A stretch of DNA of 64,000 bases from Liolophura sinensis (Eukaryota > Mollusca > Polyplacophora > Chitonida > Chitonidae), in the NCBI RefSeq assembly GCF_032854445.1, contig NC_088302.1:22021788-22085787 (forward strand), read 5' to 3'. The notes below the pieces were generated by a model. That model ran no database searches. It was not told where the DNA came from and saw only the letters and a program-made list of their open reading frames with translations. Numbering within the stretch: position 1 is the first letter of the stretch; every line of letters starts with the position of its first letter. The position numbers and the translations under genes are program-made. This document shows positions 42,001 through 49,568 of this stretch, in pieces.

Positions 42001-45000
42001 GAGTACGATGTAAAACACCAATCAAAATGCATGTAGCAGTGAGCACAAATACATGCATGTACTGTGCTTTCCTAAAATTTGGCATTTTTTCAAGTGACAC
42101 ATATTGCTAGATTCTGATTGAACAAAGAGTTTTTTGTTTGATTAATTGATTATAAGAAAAAAATGTAAGTGTTGGCATCATTTTAAAGTGAAAGGCAGAA
42201 CCTGACTAATGTTTATATCCACTGAAAAACTACCATTCAGAGTATCTTAAACAGGCATTACAAATTTTTTTAGATTTTTTTTTCAACCTAGTAAAAGTTT
42301 GGTGAAACTTCGTCTTGACACAGCTTCAGGGCGTTTCCATTATCAACAGCAAAGCGACATCACATGTACTCTAGCTCTCTATCGTCAACGTTATCTCTGC
42401 ATTATAGTCAAAGCAGTAGCCTATGGCAGAAAAAAGTTGTGGACTTTGGCAATGAAGATCCAAGAGCTTTCTCAGAAACCGGACACACGGGAAGGAACTG
42501 ATACAGTAAGCCCGTTATATCATGTTCAGCTAAAGTAGCCTGTAGACGCACTGCCGGGATATTCCTGGTTCAGGTCGTAGCCTCCGGAGGGGTCATGCTG
42601 GTGATTTTGATCCCTATTAGATGTTTACAAAATTACAATAGGATTGTTGTACAACTAGATTCACGCTCAACTCTGAAACAAATGGAAATAAATCTAAGCA
42701 CCACTGAGGCTGATCTAGGCACTGGACTGTCACTGGATTTTATGCTTCAGTTTTATGGTGGTGGCTTCTAAGATGAGAGCAGTGCTGACCTTGTTATCAC
42801 AGCGTAAGAGAAAGCACCTCAGTTTGAACACAGCGTTTCCATAATTTGGCTTTAGTTAATAAAAGAAACCAGGAAAAAAATTATCCCTTGTATGCAAGAA
42901 AGACAAAGGAGCAAAATTTAAATTCTTCAATTCTAAAATATTTAGAGAAAAAAAAATATATCATAAGAATTAATTAATTTTAAGGAAAGTCCGGTGAGAT
43001 GCCATTCTCATTCCCATAAACCTTTGGCATCCTTAATGAATTTTGCACTGACTGATATTTGTTATTTAGAAACTGCTGACTAAATGCTACAATGAAAAAC
43101 AAAAAATGTATTTGTATAATTTGAACAGCGTGTCTAAAGTAGGCCTAGGGTCTACTAGGGAGATGAATGCGGCTTTCAGGTCAAGACGGTGTGATATTGT
43201 AGTACATAACTTGTGATACCGTTAATGAATATTACACACTATTGTAAATCAACTAAGTTTAAGTCAGTGGTGGTCTGTAAATGATACACACCTATCCCAC
43301 AAAACTGTGTGAAATGGCCATTAGGCTACACTTAACTAAATCATTGTAAACGATTTCAAAATGATGTCTTATGCAGTAGTTCTGTGTTATCATATGTCAC
43401 TTCATGGAGTGAATGGGTAAAGGCTATGTCACAGCTTAGGCTGCGCAATCTGATAGCGAAGTGTTTGATTGGATAAAATTTCTATAGATGGCTGCCTAAC
43501 TCACAACAGCCATTTGTGCAGAACTGTCATTTTGTTCTACATGTTTTCAGGTGAAATCTCATTAAAATAACAAAGTATGATACATTTCAGAAAGCTTGAG
43601 AATCCTGCTTTTGACTGAAATATGATTTAGCTAGGTGCTGTCTTGTCCTTTAAGGTGTTTACATGTATGTCCTTCTGAATAGTCAACAGCCATTTGTGCA
43701 GAACTGTCATTTTGTTCTACATGTTATTTGGTGAAATCTCATTAAAATAACAAAGTATGATACATTTCAGAAAGCTCGAGAATCCTGCTTTTGACTGAAA
43801 TATGATATAGCTAGGTGCTGTCTTGTCCTTTAAGGTGTTTACATGTTTGTCCTTCTGAACAGTCAACAGCCATTTGTGCAGAACTGTCATTTTGTTCTAC
43901 ATGTTATTCAGTGAAATCTCATTAAAATAACAAAGTATGATACATTTCAGAAAGCTTGAGAATCCTGCTTTTGACTGAAATATGATATAGCTAGGTGCTG
44001 TCTTGTCCTTTAAGGTGTTTACATGTATGTCCTTTAAGGTGTTTACATGTATGTCCTTTAAGGTGTTTACATGTATGTCCTTCTGAACAGTCAACAGCCA
44101 TTTGGGCAGAACTGTCATTTTGTTCTACATGTTATTTGGTGAAATCTCATTAAAATAACAAAGTATGATACATTTCAGAAAGCTTGAGAATCCTGCTTTT
44201 GACTGAAATATGATTTAGCTAGGTGCTGTCTTGTCCTTTAAGGTGTTCACATGTATGTCCTTTAAGGTGTTTACATGTATGTCCTTTAAGGTGTTTACAT
44301 GTATGTCCTTTAAGGTGTTTACATGTATGTCCTTTAAGGTGTTTACATATATGTCCTTCTGAATAGTCTTCTGAACTATTACTTACCACCTATTGGTGAA
44401 ATACAGTCATTGAATATTTGAGAAGATATAAAATCATATCCAGGTTCATCTTTATCAACCAAAAAATATGGAAACAATATACATTATTTCATGCGAATTA
44501 GAATTCTGAAATCTTCTTCATAATTTTAAGAACTTACCCTTGAACCTTTACCAATGGCATATACATTAGGTATGACACCGTACAGTGACTGTAGGTTGAC
44601 TAGGGACTGGGCTACAGAATGTAAACTACCCTGGTCTCCATCCTGGAAAGAGTTGTTAATTAATCAGTTAGCTTTGAATTGTATGATATCCATGCCAGAT
44701 TCTCTTTGGCTCTTTGTTACATCTGAAATATCACATCTATATACATGTATATACAGTGTACTTATATCTTCGGCAACCAGGTACATTTTCCATGAATCTT
44801 GTTTTTCACAAATACATGCTGTCTGTGTTTTTTTTAAACAAATTTTACCAATTAATGTCATTTATGCATAAAAATCTTGATGTTAAGGTTTTTTAAAACT
44901 GGCCATCGATAATTGACTTTTCAAAGCTACCACCTTTTATTTCAAGTCTGAATGAAAATCATCATGATAGGAATACATCAATATTAAAGCTTGAACAAAG

Positions 45001-48000
45001 TTGTTCAGAGGTCAGTTTAACAAAAAATTCATTCAACAAAATCTTTGACAGTTCTGCAGTTCGCATCTGATCAATGGTATGTACTGACCATATAAAATGT
45101 GCGAAGAAACTCTGGCAACTCCATTGAGAGGAGGTCAACATCTAAAGGGATCAGATCTAAAGGGAAGCAATCCAGACTGACATATCCCAGGACCCCTTCT
45201 GTTTCCAGGATCATTTCACACACATGCATCTTGAACGATAAAGAAAATAAAAAAAGCAATGGTAGTACACGGACTAAGCAATGGTTTATACGTATCAAAC
45301 ACAAGACATTACAAGTAAATAAAGAGCCTTGCACAAAGAATTACAACGTGCTGTGAATCTTATTGCAGGCATCTTTAAGGTATTTGTATTTCTTAATTTC
45401 CAGAATAAGTAAAGTACACGACTTGCATATATAATTATCAGAGAAAAAACTGAGCAGGATTTCAACGAAAAACCTATTTTTAATGACATTATTGCAAATT
45501 GCTCATGCTGACATACTGGTGGCAGAAAAAAGGTCTTCAACACATAAACCGTAATTCTTTAAGCTTTTTGCATGTTTGCAAGGTATTTATTCAAGGATAT
45601 TCTTAAGGCATTATTCTGTGCAGACTGTTAAAAAATGTACTTTTAGTGAATACCTGAAATTGGCCAAATCAGCCAATATAGTCTCCAAAATCAAATTTAA
45701 AATGTGCATAAATTGCACTGAAAATTGCTCTTTCATGTGTGAAAAGGTTGAGGAATTTGGGTATAGTCACATGTACATGTATGCCTATGAAACTTGCTCC
45801 ACAAGCACCAACAACTGTTTCTTCTTGGGAACAAGGCCCCGTGAACAAAGGAAGAGGGGAAATCTAAACTGGGATTGAACACACACCTTATGTACCACCA
45901 GTTTGTTGAGGTCACAAGCCTTTCTGAGCTTTGTTTGGAAGGTTAGATGATACCCTACTCTGGAAATGTAAATTTCGGCTCCAAAAGTAATATTTATTTG
46001 ACATTTATTTGCCTTTAAAAATGTGATTTTTGGTCAGCTTTAGGTCATGTACCACTGATCCCCCTTCAGTAGAAAGTAAACAAAGAAAGTCCTGTTGTCT
46101 GCAGCAATGACAAAGTACATATACTTTGTATGGTACATACAATTATCCTTTTGACTGGATGTCAGGATGTACATGTGTGTTGCATGTAGCTGTCATACCT
46201 TTTTGGGGACGAACAAGATCTTGTAAGATCTTCTTTCATGTTTTTCTCTTTCACACAGAACGTGATTTGCAATGTACTTCATAGTCGTCATTTGTGGACG
46301 CACTAAATATAGACGCCTGAAAACATCAAAATTCATCTTAGCATACATGCTAATATCCATTCACATGAGTGCACATGTTCTCATATCATAGCAAACTACA
46401 AATGCATGAAACAGGATCTGGCTACTTTTTAACAAGCAGAACATTCAATATATATGTAGCCTATACTATTTTTCCTTTTGAAAAACGCTTTAACTATCAC
46501 AGTGAGGAAAACCTCTTTAGCAAAACTGAAAAAACAAAAAGGCACAAAGAATCAAAAGTTTGTCCTCTCTTCAGGAAAATTCTTCAACAGATTATTCTTT
46601 CTATGAAACTAACTGATATTTCTCACGTGTGTGAAAATGAATGAAAGATTGTTTTTAACATGACTATAAATTTATTTAGTACTGCAAAATGAGAAATGCT
46701 ACCAAACAAAGACTTTAGCACCTGGGTTGATGCCACTGTAAGCAATTCTGCAAGTAAGTCAGACTTAAACATATGGTCAAAATACATCAAAGCTTACTAT
46801 TCCCAAAGCTCACAGCAAGTGTAATACATTTCTCTAATTTTCATTATATGTTTCATCCAAAAATAAACCTAGAAATCAGATTTAACTTCCAACAAAAATT
46901 GAAAATGACTAAGACCAGAGGAGTACTGGAGGTGCCTGGTGACTTCAGCAATAACTTTGTAAACTCACTGTTCACATCCTGACAATGCTCTCTGAGACGG
47001 ATCAAGCTTGAAGATTTTCTCCACACCATGTTCCTACAAACAGATCAGGCAACAGATACAACAATTACAACTATACAGCACATGCAGACATGCTTGATTT
47101 ACATGTGCAAGAATGCAGCACTAATGTCCATTTTTGTATATCATGGTGTTCGTTGCAATATTGTGAGCTTTAGCTAAAAAACTATGAATGTCCTAGAAAT
47201 CTTGGCTGTGTAACTAATTTTTTTGACCAAATATTTAATCAATGCATGACAGTTAAAGTCTATTCAAAGGACTGGCAGAAAATAAAAGGTTAAGATCTCT
47301 GTATGTTTTTGTCCCATATTTAAAGTGCTTGATAATTTGTAATAGTAAGCGAGCAGCTGGAAAACCACTGACTTTTGGCAAGGAAATTCAAGAATTCTGA
47401 ACCTAAATATATGTCTGCCATGGCAGAGTGTACACCAAAATATACAGGATAGTCTTATTTCAAACTCTGTTCTTAAAACATGGTACAGTATTGACATGTG
47501 AAACCCATACATCCCCAAAGGGGGCATAACTCTGTAAAGATAAGACCAATGTGACAAGGTCCCATTGATTTGATGCAAATATTTGGGTTGTATTAAGTTT
47601 TATGTTAACGTTCAAACTATATTCTTCTTTGTATAATTAGGCAGAAATTTTCCATCATGTGCTCAGGTATACAATGATATAGTTTATAAAATAACACTAC
47701 TGGTTGATGTCTCAATTTATAATAGTGTAAAACTACCATCACTACATTCTAGACTTAATAATCAGTGATATATATGTGTGGGGGTGGGGATACGAATGTG
47801 TATATTGTCCCCTGGTAAATGTTAGCAAGTATATCGCACTTGATTTAAATTCTGCTGAATTTTGATCAGTTGATCAATTCCAAATTATATACTCTGGCTA
47901 TGAGGGCTATACAAATGGATAAAAATAAAAAAAGAAAGAAGGTCCCAACAGGCTTCTGATCTGTTGGTCAAAATATGAACAAATTTTGTAACTTTGTGCC

Positions 48001-48953
48001 AGGTGGTTGAAACCAGTGGTCTCTGTCATCAGAATTTCTGTCTCATAAACAGACATTTTAGCGATGGGAAGAGGGGACATCTGGCCGAGATGAGCATTTC
48101 GGTCAACTACGAGTACAGACAGACACTCTTTATCTGCCCCAACATGGATGTGTGAAGGACAGCATATAGATATGGTTATATGACAGGTAGCATTGTGGGC
48201 ATCACGGCCGTTATCCTTTAAGATGAAGAGATCGCTTGTCAGAGCTAGGTTCCTGGATGACTATGTTCGACAGTTTATATCTGGACTGGCGCCTGCATAG
48301 CCTTGGCTGGCTGCCATCCACCCTTGTAGGATACTTCATGAAGTTTAACTTTAGGAAAACAGCTTCCAACTTTTAAATGACTTTTAATGAATTTACCTTC
48401 AGCAAAGATGCTCCTGCTACCCTGTCCAAAGGCCTCATGAGTTCTGGCTCTATTACCAAGTCTTTCTTCCCTGGTACCTGAAATGTGCAAAAAGCCACTC
48501 TAACATAAATAATAATAAATGACCCACATGTTGAGTTTTATTACTTGGTCTTCCAGCAACCTGGGGAAGGTCGTGGGTTTCCCCCGGGCTGTGCCCGGTT
48601 TCCACCCACCATAATGCTGGCCGCCGTCGTATAAGTGAAATATTCTTGAGTACGGAGTAAAACACCAATCAAATAAATAAATAAACAAATCAAATGTTAC
48701 TTGATTCAAACAGTCACTCTCAGCCAGGGGAGATAACTTTCACCTGTGTCCTATCGTCACACACACACGCCTTCCAAAATCATTTTCGTTTTCACTTTTC
48801 TAAACCTTTTTCGTAGCACGCATCCTTTTTCCTTCAATTAAATCCACGCAGCCCAACACAGCAAGGAATACTCACGGATTCCAGCAAGTGAACCAACTGA
48901 TCTTTGGCTAATTGCCGGAGCATCTGAACGTCGGGAAACATAGTACCCGCCAT
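23931..48953 (-). CDS. VPS33B: VPS33B, vacuolar protein sorting-associated protein 33B (19 coding exons)
   Basis: Sec1/Munc18-family protein. In animals VPS33B pairs with VIPAS39 and acts in tethering and fusion at recycling/late endosomes and lysosome-related organelles. Joined exons (minus strand, 5' to 3'): 48953-48876, 48477-48397, 47033-46969, 46316-46199, 45229-45089, 44642-44538, 41831-41738, 40870-40793, 40498-40425, 39748-39662, 38974-38881, 38159-38085, 37225-37161, 36014-35913, 33996-33835, 32965-32867, 29136-29043, 25163-25044, 24004-23931. Every junction is GT-AG and phases agree, giving 601 residues against about 617 in vertebrates. Diagnostic stretches include [79 protein letters not shown] and [24 protein letters not shown]. 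The loop before [14 protein letters not shown] (exon 15) is about 19 residues shorter than in human, from memory of the family. VPS33A is less likely, because the PGKKDL and [13 protein letters not shown] blocks are the VPS33B forms. Untranslated ends were not determined. Confidence 0.95.
25044..25163 (-). CDS. VPS33B: VPS33B exon 18
   Basis: Encodes a Ser/Ala-rich linker, then [20 protein letters not shown] and LGRQK, the conserved C-terminal block of VPS33 proteins. Confidence 0.96.
25331..25460 (+). mobile_element. SINE family A, 5'-truncated, in VPS33B intron
   Basis: Body CCACCATAATGCTGGCCGCT and tail ending AATCAAATAAATC. AATTTAGAAA (25321-25330) and AATTTAGGAA (25461-25470) look like a slightly diverged target-site duplication. 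Confidence 0.75.
25836..26695. mobile_element. foldback-like element with tandem-repeat inverted ends
   Basis: The left end (25836-25950) is made of GGACATTTTCCCCTCC-type units. The right end (26628-26695) carries the same units on the opposite strand (GGAGGGGAAAATGTCCGGAG), with matching inner flanks (TACATGTATATG versus TATATATGTA). The interior has no transposase and includes a diverged 97-bp duplication at 26376-26569. It lies in a VPS33B intron. Confidence 0.55.
26796..26852 (-). mobile_element. SINE family A, 3' fragment
   Basis: CACAAGAATATTTCACTTGT and GACGATAGCCAGCA match the 3' part of family A. Confidence 0.5.
28085..28147. repeat. short tandem repeat of about 20 bp
   Basis: Three copies of a TTTTGATCAATATTTGG-like unit, in a VPS33B intron. 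Confidence 0.7.
28511..28685 (-). mobile_element. SINE family A, in VPS33B intron
   Basis: Tail TTTATTTGATTGGGGTTTTA, body with GGCCAGCATTATGGTGGGAG and part of the head. It supplies the C-terminal half of a spurious 152-codon plus-strand frame. Confidence 0.85.
29043..29136 (-). CDS. VPS33B: VPS33B exon 17
   Basis: Encodes [20 protein letters not shown] then [11 protein letters not shown]. This position is poorly conserved in the family. The call rests on good splice sites, agreeing phases and its place between exons 16 and 18. Confidence 0.87.
30139..30751. mobile_element. non-autonomous DNA transposon with long terminal inverted repeats
   Basis: The left end TAGTCCATCTAGATGGGCTC AGTGTGCTATTTTAAAAATC recurs inverted at 30710-30751. 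Identity continues inward through a TGACATTCATC block to a TCATCGCTACCTCTCAAAAA-like segment, broken on the left by short CTGACA-rich repeats. GTATCAC flanks both ends (30132-30138, 30752-30758). About 610 bp, no transposase frame. It lies in the VPS33B intron between exons 16 and 17. Confidence 0.8.
30830..31001 (-). mobile_element. SINE family A, internally deleted
   Basis: Contains GGCCAGCATTATGGTGGGAG, CTGGACTTGAACTCACAGCG and GTGAGAGGCTCCTGGGTCAT. The tail is shortened and the middle is deleted. Confidence 0.85.
31446..31518 (+). mobile_element. SINE family A, diverged 3' fragment
   Basis: TGATGGCCACTGTGTAAGTG and AAACATTCTTGAGT, ending in AATCGAATAAATA. Confidence 0.5.
31715..32055 (-). 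mobile_element. SINE family C
   Basis: Related to family B at its 3' block (TTTTTCATTCATATGACGAT) but with a different body. The head on the minus strand includes a B-box-like GGATCAAACCCGGGTTTGG. A similar, interrupted copy is at 22525-22925. It lies in a VPS33B intron. Confidence 0.65.
32204..32307. repeat. 22-bp tandem repeat, about 5 copies
   Basis: Unit ACTGACCTATTTCAAACTCT GG, nearly perfect; the last copy is diverged. Confidence 0.93.
32530..32794 (-). mobile_element. SINE family A, full length with target-site duplication
   Basis: Full copy from the GGGGCCTCCATGGCTCATTT head to the (TTTA)n tail. The 13-bp perfect duplication CCCAATACCAAAA is at 32517-32529 and 32795-32807. It has the same orientation as the VPS33B gene that contains it. 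Confidence 0.95.
32867..32965 (-). CDS. VPS33B: VPS33B exon 16
   Basis: 33 codons including [20 protein letters not shown] and VEQ, the domain 3 block present in SM proteins. Confidence 0.95.
33333..33535. repeat. 21-bp tandem repeat
   Basis: About nine diverged units of TTTTGTAGCCCCTCAAATTA type, in the intron before exon 16. Confidence 0.9.
33835..33996 (-). CDS. VPS33B: VPS33B exon 15
   Basis: 54 codons: [20 protein letters not shown], a short variable loop, then [16 protein letters not shown]. Acceptor TTTTCAG, donor GTGAGT. Confidence 0.95.
34072..34333 (-). mobile_element. SINE family A, near full length with target-site duplication
   Basis: Complete from tail to a diverged head. TTACATTTATA flanks it at 34061-34071 and 34334-34344. 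Confidence 0.9.
34622..34700 (-). mobile_element. SINE family A, 3' fragment
   Basis: CAACAATATTTCACTGATAC and AAGCCAGCATTATGGTG. Head absent. Confidence 0.65.
35349..35912. repeat. 113-bp tandem array copying the exon 14 end and splice donor of VPS33B
   Basis: Each unit carries, on the gene strand, CTGAGAGCCCAGTTCCTTCA followed by TGTAAGATCACACAACTG, i.e. the last bases of exon 14, the donor and the first intron bases. Units start near 35349, 35461 and 35574. The third is split by a SINE at 35672-35798 and resumes into the true exon at 35913. Confidence 0.9.
35672..35798 (+). mobile_element. SINE family A, 5'-truncated, inserted in the tandem array
   Basis: 3' half only, tail AAACACCAATCAAATAAATA. 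TACATGAAGGAAC (35659-35671) and TACATGTAGGAGC (35799-35811) form the target-site duplication. Confidence 0.9.
35913..36014 (-). CDS. VPS33B: VPS33B exon 14
   Basis: 34 codons, [20 protein letters not shown] then [14 protein letters not shown]. Donor GTAAGGTCACAC. Copies of the exon end and its donor are repeated in tandem just downstream (35349-35912), and a MITE begins 22 bases upstream of the acceptor. Confidence 0.95.
36037..36269 (+). mobile_element. MITE-like repeat D, copy 1
   Basis: Starts CTGTAATTCTTCAAC and ends GGTTGAGGAATTAAGGTACAG, forming imperfect terminal inverted repeats of about 25 bp. The core shares TGGCCAATCC and AAAATGTGCATAAATTGCAC with copies at 45550, 52526 and 54898. 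It begins 22 bases upstream of the VPS33B exon 14 acceptor. Confidence 0.8.
36822..36979. repeat. 78-bp direct duplication
   Basis: Two copies containing CATAAAACATATTTCCTCAT and AATCCTTCAATAGGTTAAGG, a few mismatches apart, in a VPS33B intron. Confidence 0.93.
37161..37225 (-). CDS. VPS33B: VPS33B exon 13
   Basis: Encodes [20 protein letters not shown], matching the LLEGxxIRExxxYIEExIxRQ block. Confidence 0.94.
38085..38159 (-). CDS. VPS33B: VPS33B exon 12
   Basis: Encodes [20 protein letters not shown] then RTEH, matching the family's HIGACE and DFxxxxxTEH positions. Confidence 0.94.
38881..38974 (-). CDS. VPS33B: VPS33B exon 11
   Basis: Encodes [20 protein letters not shown] then [11 protein letters not shown]. 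It contains the conserved ELKGLKQ motif of the helical domain. Confidence 0.94.
39662..39748 (-). CDS. VPS33B: VPS33B exon 10
   Basis: 29 codons, [20 protein letters not shown] and then AKEVQTGYD. Phase 0 at both ends. Confidence 0.96.
39797..39990 (+). mobile_element. SINE family A, diverged
   Basis: Head fragment TTTGAGCCTCTCAGCCATGT through ACCCTCCCACCATGATGCTG to a degraded tail. Confidence 0.8.
40040..40308 (-). mobile_element. SINE family A, full length with target-site duplication
   Basis: Complete head to tail. The perfect 12-bp duplication TTAAACTTCAAC is at 40028-40039 and 40309-40320. It lies in the VPS33B intron between exons 9 and 10, gene orientation. Confidence 0.95.
40425..40498 (-). 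CDS. VPS33B: VPS33B exon 9
   Basis: Encodes [20 protein letters not shown] then TSHDE, the segment before the [14 protein letters not shown] block. Acceptor CTGCAG, donor GTATAT. Confidence 0.9.
40517..40704 (+). mobile_element. SINE family A, composite of two opposite fragments
   Basis: 40517-40542 is a minus-strand tail (TTTATTTATTTGATTGGTGT). 40581-40704 is a plus-strand body and tail (CCACCATAATGCTGGCCGCC). Confidence 0.8.
40793..40870 (-). CDS. VPS33B: VPS33B exon 8
   Basis: Encodes [20 protein letters not shown] and TFGIHS, a strongly conserved core of the Sec1 fold in this family. Acceptor TTGACAG, donor GTATGT. Confidence 0.96.
41210..41545. repeat. 56-bp tandem repeat
   Basis: CCTGAGGCAC recurs at 41331, 41386, 41443 and 41499, with ACCAAGATTG and ATTTCAAACTTTTA in each unit. 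Earlier units are diverged. Confidence 0.88.
41738..41831 (-). CDS. VPS33B: VPS33B exon 7
   Basis: Starts [13 protein letters not shown] and ends MVLIDR plus one base. It leads into [10 protein letters not shown] of exon 8, so the conserved hydrophobic-LIDR-DVDF motif spans the junction. Confidence 0.92.
41978..42030 (+). mobile_element. SINE family A, tail fragment
   Basis: GTAAGTAAAATATTCCGGAG then TACGATGTAAAACACCAATC. Confidence 0.65.
43504..44367. repeat. 180-bp satellite array with 24-bp subrepeats
   Basis: Four units begin CAACAGCCATTTGTGCAGAA at 43504, 43684, 43864 and 44092 (the last with one change). Each ends in one or more 24-bp units TCCTTTAAGGTGTTTACATG TATG, present 1, 1, 3 and 5 times in successive units. 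It lies in the VPS33B intron between exons 6 and 7. Confidence 0.95.
44538..44642 (-). CDS. VPS33B: VPS33B exon 6
   Basis: 35 codons, [20 protein letters not shown] and then [15 protein letters not shown]. Acceptor TTTCCAG, donor GTAAGT. Confidence 0.93.
45089..45229 (-). CDS. VPS33B: VPS33B exon 5
   Basis: 47 codons that include [12 protein letters not shown] and [15 protein letters not shown]. The donor is GTCAGT, weaker than the other donors, but the phase-0 join to exon 6 ([14 protein letters not shown]) agrees with the family. Confidence 0.95.
45550..45766 (+). mobile_element. MITE-like repeat D, copy 2
   Basis: Same ends (GTAATTCTTTAAGC and GTTGAGGAATTTGGGTATAG) and core (TGGCCAAATC, AAAATGTGCATAAATTGCAC) as copy 1. 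It lies in the VPS33B intron between exons 4 and 5. Confidence 0.8.
46199..46316 (-). CDS. VPS33B: VPS33B exon 4
   Basis: Encodes [16 protein letters not shown] and the following basic segment ending ILFVPKK. This matches the conserved FLVRPRIKNMRYIA block of the family. Confidence 0.93.
46969..47033 (-). CDS. VPS33B: VPS33B exon 3
   Basis: Starts [14 protein letters not shown] and ends with two bases of a split Gln codon before donor GTGAGT. It is 65 nt long and completes its frame with exon 4 (118 nt). Confidence 0.88.
48397..48477 (-). CDS. VPS33B: VPS33B exon 2
   Basis: Residues 27-53 ([14 protein letters not shown], then [13 protein letters not shown]). Acceptor TTTCAG, donor GTAAAT, phase 0 at both ends. 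Confidence 0.95.
48548..48696 (+). mobile_element. SINE family A, 5'-truncated with short target-site duplication
   Basis: Body GGTTTCCACCCACCATAATG, tail AACACCAATCAAATAAATAA. TTACTTG flanks it at 48541-48547 and 48697-48703. It is in the first intron of VPS33B, antisense to the gene. Confidence 0.88.
48876..48953 (-). CDS. VPS33B: VPS33B exon 1 (start codon)
   Basis: Encodes residues 1-26, beginning [20 protein letters not shown], then donor GTGAGT. An ATG eight bases upstream is in another frame and does not continue the family sequence. The start codon lies inside AAGATGGCGGG, which resembles a YY1 site. Confidence 0.92.
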
Positions 48954-49568
48954 CTTTCATCCCGAATCTGAGATCGAAATCTCTGCTGAACGCACTATGT
49001 AGGTGTTCAGAGCGCACTGATATCAGCCGACCGCATCACATTTACCATGAAATTGAGAATTTGCTTTATCATTTGTGCTTACATGCCAGACTTAGTTTGT
49101 TGCTTTTAAAGAAGTAATTGTCATTTCTCAGAAAACAAGAAAAGGCAGTCACGATCCCAGTTTATGCGAATTCTATGCGCATGGCATATATAAATGGCTT
49201 TTTGTGTGGTAGAGGATATCAATATATCCCTCTCAGGGCAGGAGCTCCGATTGTAAGACGCACTCACGTTCCTCTAAGGGAAGTAATTCTTGTCGCTTCC
49301 GGTGTATACGTTTCTAACAACAACATCGATCGGTGCCTCTCCTTCACGAAATTGTTTTCCGTGTATAGTTAGCAAGATATTTCAGATCGATGCATGGTAG
49401 GTGTTGCTCTGAAACTCTGGCAATATTTTGCTGAATTAACTGAAGAATCAACGTGGAAGGCAAGCGATTTATTTGCAACGTTTGAAATACAACAACAACA
49501 ACGTATGAAATCCTTGCAGGCTGGGTAAAGTCATTCAAGAAGGTAATTCCAAGGCATACAGTGTATAC
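48954..49568. promoter_or_regulatory. divergent promoter region between VPS33B and ELMOD3
   Basis: 615 bp separate the two start codons, which face away from each other. No reading frame or repeat is supported here. The VPS33B start codon lies in a YY1-like AAGATGGCGGG. No clear TATA box was seen on either side, in keeping with housekeeping-type promoters. That both genes are driven from here is inference from the arrangement. Confidence 0.6.

Noticed and set aside
43897-44118. 73-codon minus-strand frame with DIHVNTLK repeats
   Set aside because: Encoded by the 24-bp subrepeats of the 180-bp satellite; an artefact of a period divisible by three.
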